DNA of 64,000 nt from JAUVPB01 sp965223695 (GTDB lineage Bacteria > Actinomycetota > Thermoleophilia > Gaiellales > Gaiellaceae): the NCBI GenBank assembly GCA_965223695.1, contig CBDCXJ010000016.1, positions 124,001 through 188,000 of the forward strand, read 5' to 3'. Under the pieces are notes generated by a model. That model was not told the origin of the DNA. It saw only the letters and a list, made by a program, of their open reading frames with translations, and did no database searches. Positions 61,358-64,000 of the stretch are shown here, piece by piece. Position 1 is the stretch's first letter, and each line of letters opens with the position of its first letter. A program made the translations under genes and the position numbers.

Positions 61358-62377
61358 CCCGGCAGCCAGCTCGCGAATCTCGGCAAGGAGCGCCTCCGGC
61401 ACAAGCACGCCGGATTCGGCCGTCTCGTCTCGTGCGGCGTAGCGACGCGCGCTCGGCAGGCGAACGCCCTCCTGCGCAGTCATTGCGTCGAAGAGAACCG
61501 CGCCATGACTCAGCCAGTTGCCCGGGTCGCCGAACCGCTCGGGGTCGATCGCGATCAACAGCTCCCCGCCCGGATACGCAGAGCCCTTCGGCCCTCGCGG
61601 CTTGCTCGCCTCGCAGCCGAACTCCTCGCCGAGCAGCGCGCAGCACAGAAGCTCGACCATCATCGCGATCAGACCGCCCTTGTAGCCGCCGAAGGGCAGG
61701 ATCGCCCCGTCTGCGGCGGCGGCGGCATCGGTCGTCGGCTGCCCGTTCCTGTCCAGCCCGACGCCCTCTGCGAGCTCTCGTCCCTCTCGCGCCGTGATGA
61801 TGACCTCTCCGTGCGCCATGATCGCCGAGGCCTGATCGAAGATCACGGGCGGCGCGTCCTCACGCGGCCAGCCGAAGGCCATCGGATCTGTCCCGAACAC
61901 GGGCTTCGTTCCGCCCGGTGGTGGCACGATCGGCAGCGAGGCGGTGAAGGCGAACGCGCAGAGCTCGCGCTCGGTCAGTGCCTCGACCTCGGGCCAGAGC
62001 GCGGCGTAGTGGTGCGTGTTGACAATCGCGAGGGCGGCGATGCCGTTGGCGCGCGCGAGCTCGACGAGCGGGTCGATACCTCGCTTGTGGGCGAGCGGCG
62101 TGAAGCCATTGTCACCCTGAACACGCAGCACGCCGGGAGCGAGCGGCTCGAGTGTCGGATCGGCGCTGCCGTTGGCGAAACCAGCGCGGAGCGAGCGCAC
62201 GTAGCCCGGTAGGCGGAAGACGCCGTGTGAACGGCAATGATCGCCCTCGGCCCTGATGACGTTCGCGGTGATCGCGGCGGCGTTGGCCTCGTCGCAGCCG
62301 TTCGCAATAAGGCACGTGACCGCCAGGTCGCTGAGCTCCTCGAGCGCTATTCGCTCCTCGTGAACTGTCGCCGACAT
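61352..62377 (-). CDS. Malate/L-lactate dehydrogenase-family reductase (pyrroline-2-carboxylate reductase-like)
   Basis: 341 residues from ATG 62377 (GTG 62380 just before it). Signature SHGVFRLPGYVRSL and catalytic NTHHYAALWPEV identify the Ldh2/DpkA/YbiC family, which reduces alpha-keto acids or cyclic imines with NAD(P)H; FGGYKGGLIAMMVELLCCALLG is the usual C-terminal region. Together with the preceding enolase-superfamily enzyme it would form a cis-3-hydroxyproline to proline route. The genes overlap by six bases at their 3' ends. Confidence 0.87.
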   Translation of the reverse strand: MSATVHEERIALEELSDLAVTCLIANGCDEANAAAITANVIRAEGDHCRSHGVFRLPGYVRSLRAGFANGSADPTLEPLAPGVLRVQGDNGFTPLAHKRGIDPLVELARANGIAALAIVNTHHYAALWPEVEALTERELCAFAFTASLPIVPPPGGTKPVFGTDPMAFGWPREDAPPVIFDQASAIMAHGEVIITAREGRELAEGVGLDRNGQPTTDAAAAADGAILPFGGYKGGLIAMMVELLCCALLGEEFGCEASKPRGPKGSAYPGGELLIAIDPERFGDPGNWLSHGAVLFDAMTAQEGVRLPSARRYAARDETAESGVLVPEALLAEIRELAAGL

Positions 62378-62546
62378 CACGCGGCACCCGCGCGCCGCCG
62401 AGGATTCACTCGGCGCACGCGGCGGCGGCGCTCGACGTCCATGATGATGTCGCGGTGAAGGTCGATCAGCAGTGGCACGGGTGTCAGTTCCGACTCCAGC
62501 TGACGGCGGGGATCGTCAGTCTAGGCTGCGGCAACCGAGGAGCATG

Positions 62547-63281
62547 ATGGGTATCGAGGGCAAGGTTGTCGTGGTGACAGGCGCGAGCTCCGGGATCGGC
62601 GAGGCGACCGTGCGACGTCTAGCCGGCGAGGGCGCGCGCATCGCCATGGGCGCGCGACGCGAAGAGCGGCTCGCCGCGCTCGCCGACGAGCTGAACGCGG
62701 CTGGCGGAGAGCTCACCTGGCAGAAAACCGACGTTGCCGACGCTGCCAGCGTCCAGGCGCTCGCCGCGCACGCGCGCTCGACCCTGGGCCCGATCGACGT
62801 GCTGATCAACAACGCGGCGATCGGGCCTCACTCGCTGCTGGAGGTTGGTGCGATCGAGGACTGGGACCGGATGATCGACGTCAACGTCAAGGGTGTTCTC
62901 TACGGCGTGGCGGCCGTGCTTCCCGGGATGAAGGAGCGCAAGAGCGGCCACGTCATCACGATCGGCTCGGTCAACAGCTACATCGTGTTCCCGCGCGCGG
63001 TCGTCTACTCGGCGACGAAGTTCGCGGTAAGGGCGATCAGCGAGGGTCTGCGGCAGGAGGCCGGCCCCGATCTACGAGTCACGTTGATCTCCCCAGGGGC
63101 CGTGACGACCGAGATCCTCGACGGGATCAACGATCGAGAAACGGCCGAGATCTTCGACCAGTACCGTGACACGATGCTCGACGCCGATGCGATCGCCGCC
63201 GCGATCGCTTTCGCAATCGCACAGCCCGACGATGTCGATGTGAACGAGATCGTCGTGCGGCCGACTGGTCAGGCCCTCTGA
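62547..63281 (+). CDS. Short-chain dehydrogenase/reductase
   Basis: 244 residues; of two adjacent ATGs, 62547 has the better distance to CGAGGAG. TGASSGIGEATVRRLAGEG loop, ARR start of the NADP-preferring arginine pair, NNAAIG, SVNSY with catalytic Ser, YSATK with Tyr and Lys. The C-terminus PDDVDVNEIVVRPTGQ is typical of the YdfG-like branch. Its stop overlaps the start of the next HyuA gene (TGATG). Confidence 0.9.
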   Translation: MGIEGKVVVVTGASSGIGEATVRRLAGEGARIAMGARREERLAALADELNAAGGELTWQKTDVADAASVQALAAHARSTLGPIDVLINNAAIGPHSLLEVGAIEDWDRMIDVNVKGVLYGVAAVLPGMKERKSGHVITIGSVNSYIVFPRAVVYSATKFAVRAISEGLRQEAGPDLRVTLISPGAVTTEILDGINDRETAEIFDQYRDTMLDADAIAAAIAFAIAQPDDVDVNEIVVRPTGQAL

Positions 63282-64000
63282 TGCCGGCTCGACTCGCCGT
63301 CGACATCGGTGGAACGTTCACCGACTTCATCGTCTACGACGACGCGTCCGGTGCCTATCGCTCGGGAAAGGTCCCCACCGCGGCGATCGATCCAACCGAG
63401 GGCGTGCTCAACGGCATCGGCGCGCTCGGGCTCGACCTGAGCGATGTCTCGTTCGCCGTGCATGGCACGACGATCGGTCTGAACACGTTCCTGCAGCGAA
63501 AAGGCGAGCGCGTGTTCCTGCTCGTGACCGAGGGAACGCACGACATCTACCACGTTGCGCGCGGTCACCGGCTGCAGATGTACGAGGTGCAGTACCGCAA
63601 GCCGCCGCCGCTCGTCCCGCTCCAGGACATCTTCGAGGTGGGTGGTCGGCTCGACTACGCCGGTGAGGAGCTCGAGCCGCTCGCCGAGGCCGACGTCGCG
63701 ACAATCTACGAGCGGATAGAGACCGAGGGAATCCGCTCGGTCGCGGTCGCCTTCCTGTTCGCCTACGCGAATCCCGCGCACGAGCTTCGGGTCGAGGAGC
63801 TGTTGCGCGAACGTCAGCCAGACCTCGACATCTCGCTGTCCCACCGAGTCGCGCGCGAGTGGCGTGAGTACGAGCGGATGTCGAGCTCGGCGCTCGAGGC
63901 GTACATCGCTCCGACCGTCCGCGCGTACCTGGCGCATCTCGAAGGGGAGACACAGGAGCGAGGGCTACCCGGCCCGCTGCACGTGATGCAGTCGAACGGC
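63281..64000 (+). CDS. Hydantoinase/oxoprolinase family protein, HyuA subunit (cut by the window end)
   Basis: The first 240 residues are present. DIGGTFTDFIVYD at residues 8-20, HGTTIGLNTFLQRKG and AREWREYERMSSSALEAYI identify the family. The frame is still open at 64000. Overlaps the SDR stop, so it is translationally coupled to it. A HyuB would be expected to follow. Confidence 0.9.
   Translation, partial: MPARLAVDIGGTFTDFIVYDDASGAYRSGKVPTAAIDPTEGVLNGIGALGLDLSDVSFAVHGTTIGLNTFLQRKGERVFLLVTEGTHDIYHVARGHRLQMYEVQYRKPPPLVPLQDIFEVGGRLDYAGEELEPLAEADVATIYERIETEGIRSVAVAFLFAYANPAHELRVEELLRERQPDLDISLSHRVAREWREYERMSSSALEAYIAPTVRAYLAHLEGETQERGLPGPLHVMQSNG

Noticed and set aside
1..64000. Insertion sequences, prophage or integrative element
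   Set aside because: No transposase, integrase, terminal inverted repeat, att-like direct repeat or tRNA target was seen; composition is uniform.

Overview
The window is GC-rich, densely packed bacterial chromosome with about 65 protein genes. Almost all codons end in G or C, GTG starts are frequent, and stop/start overlaps (ATGA, GTGA, TGATG) are common. I saw no rRNA, tRNA, CRISPR array, transposase or phage gene. GC content, F420-type enzymes (a luciferase-like monooxygenase, a Ddn-like protein), RTX-type secreted proteins and many amidohydrolases suggest an actinobacterium of the Thermoleophilia kind (Solirubrobacterales or Gaiellales, soil). That placement is inference; there is no marker gene here.

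Layout. 1-1801: pieces of four genes (flavoprotein, two luciferase-like monooxygenases, ABC permease), each cut in mid-gene. 1989-15742: a run of overlapping catabolic genes: AllA-like lyase, cupin, aldo/keto reductase, HyuA, LeuC/LeuD-like hydratase, isocitrate-lyase-superfamily lyase, HyuA/HyuB, CocE-like hydrolase and a frameshifted alpha/beta hydrolase. 15743-25816: small enzymes, two DMT transporters, a VWA-PKD-RTX secreted protein, an ArsR/AHSA1 locus, an isochorismatase and a PuuE-like deacetylase. 25881-39902: secreted proteins, PanE-like reductase, C45 hydrolase, amidase, membrane acyltransferase-like protein, cyclase, a frameshifted epimerase-like gene and glycosyltransferase, and a two-gene unit ending in a selenoprotein. 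39980-49194: hydantoinase, isochorismatases, CitE-like lyase, CoA-transferase, MaoC, acyl-CoA ligase, CbiM and an M20 carbamoylase. 49304-64000: lysyl-oxidase/RTX protein, Ddn-like protein, HyuA/HyuB, Rieske oxygenase, amidase, a 3-hydroxyproline gene pair and a HyuA cut by the window end.

Function. The theme is opening cyclic amides, ureides and lactams (four HyuA, two HyuB, a dihydropyrimidinase, an N-carbamoylase, three isochorismatase-type amidases, two amidases, AllA- and PuuE-like ureide enzymes) and passing the acids to CoA and C-C-lyase steps. The LeuC/LeuD/ICL-like trio at 6635-9341 resembles dimethylmaleate hydratase plus 2,3-dimethylmalate lyase. The pair at 60251-62377 resembles a cis-3-hydroxy-L-proline to proline route.

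The most notable item is at 38546-39088. An in-frame TGA at 38846 lies in a U-x-x-C motif, is followed in the same frame by conserved-looking protein, and has a 9-bp perfect hairpin placed where a bacterial SECIS should be. This looks like a UGSC-family selenoprotein that ordinary gene calling would split or truncate. Several other genes carry one-base indels in short G or C runs (near 15025, 34768, 35337, 35798), which may be sequencing errors.
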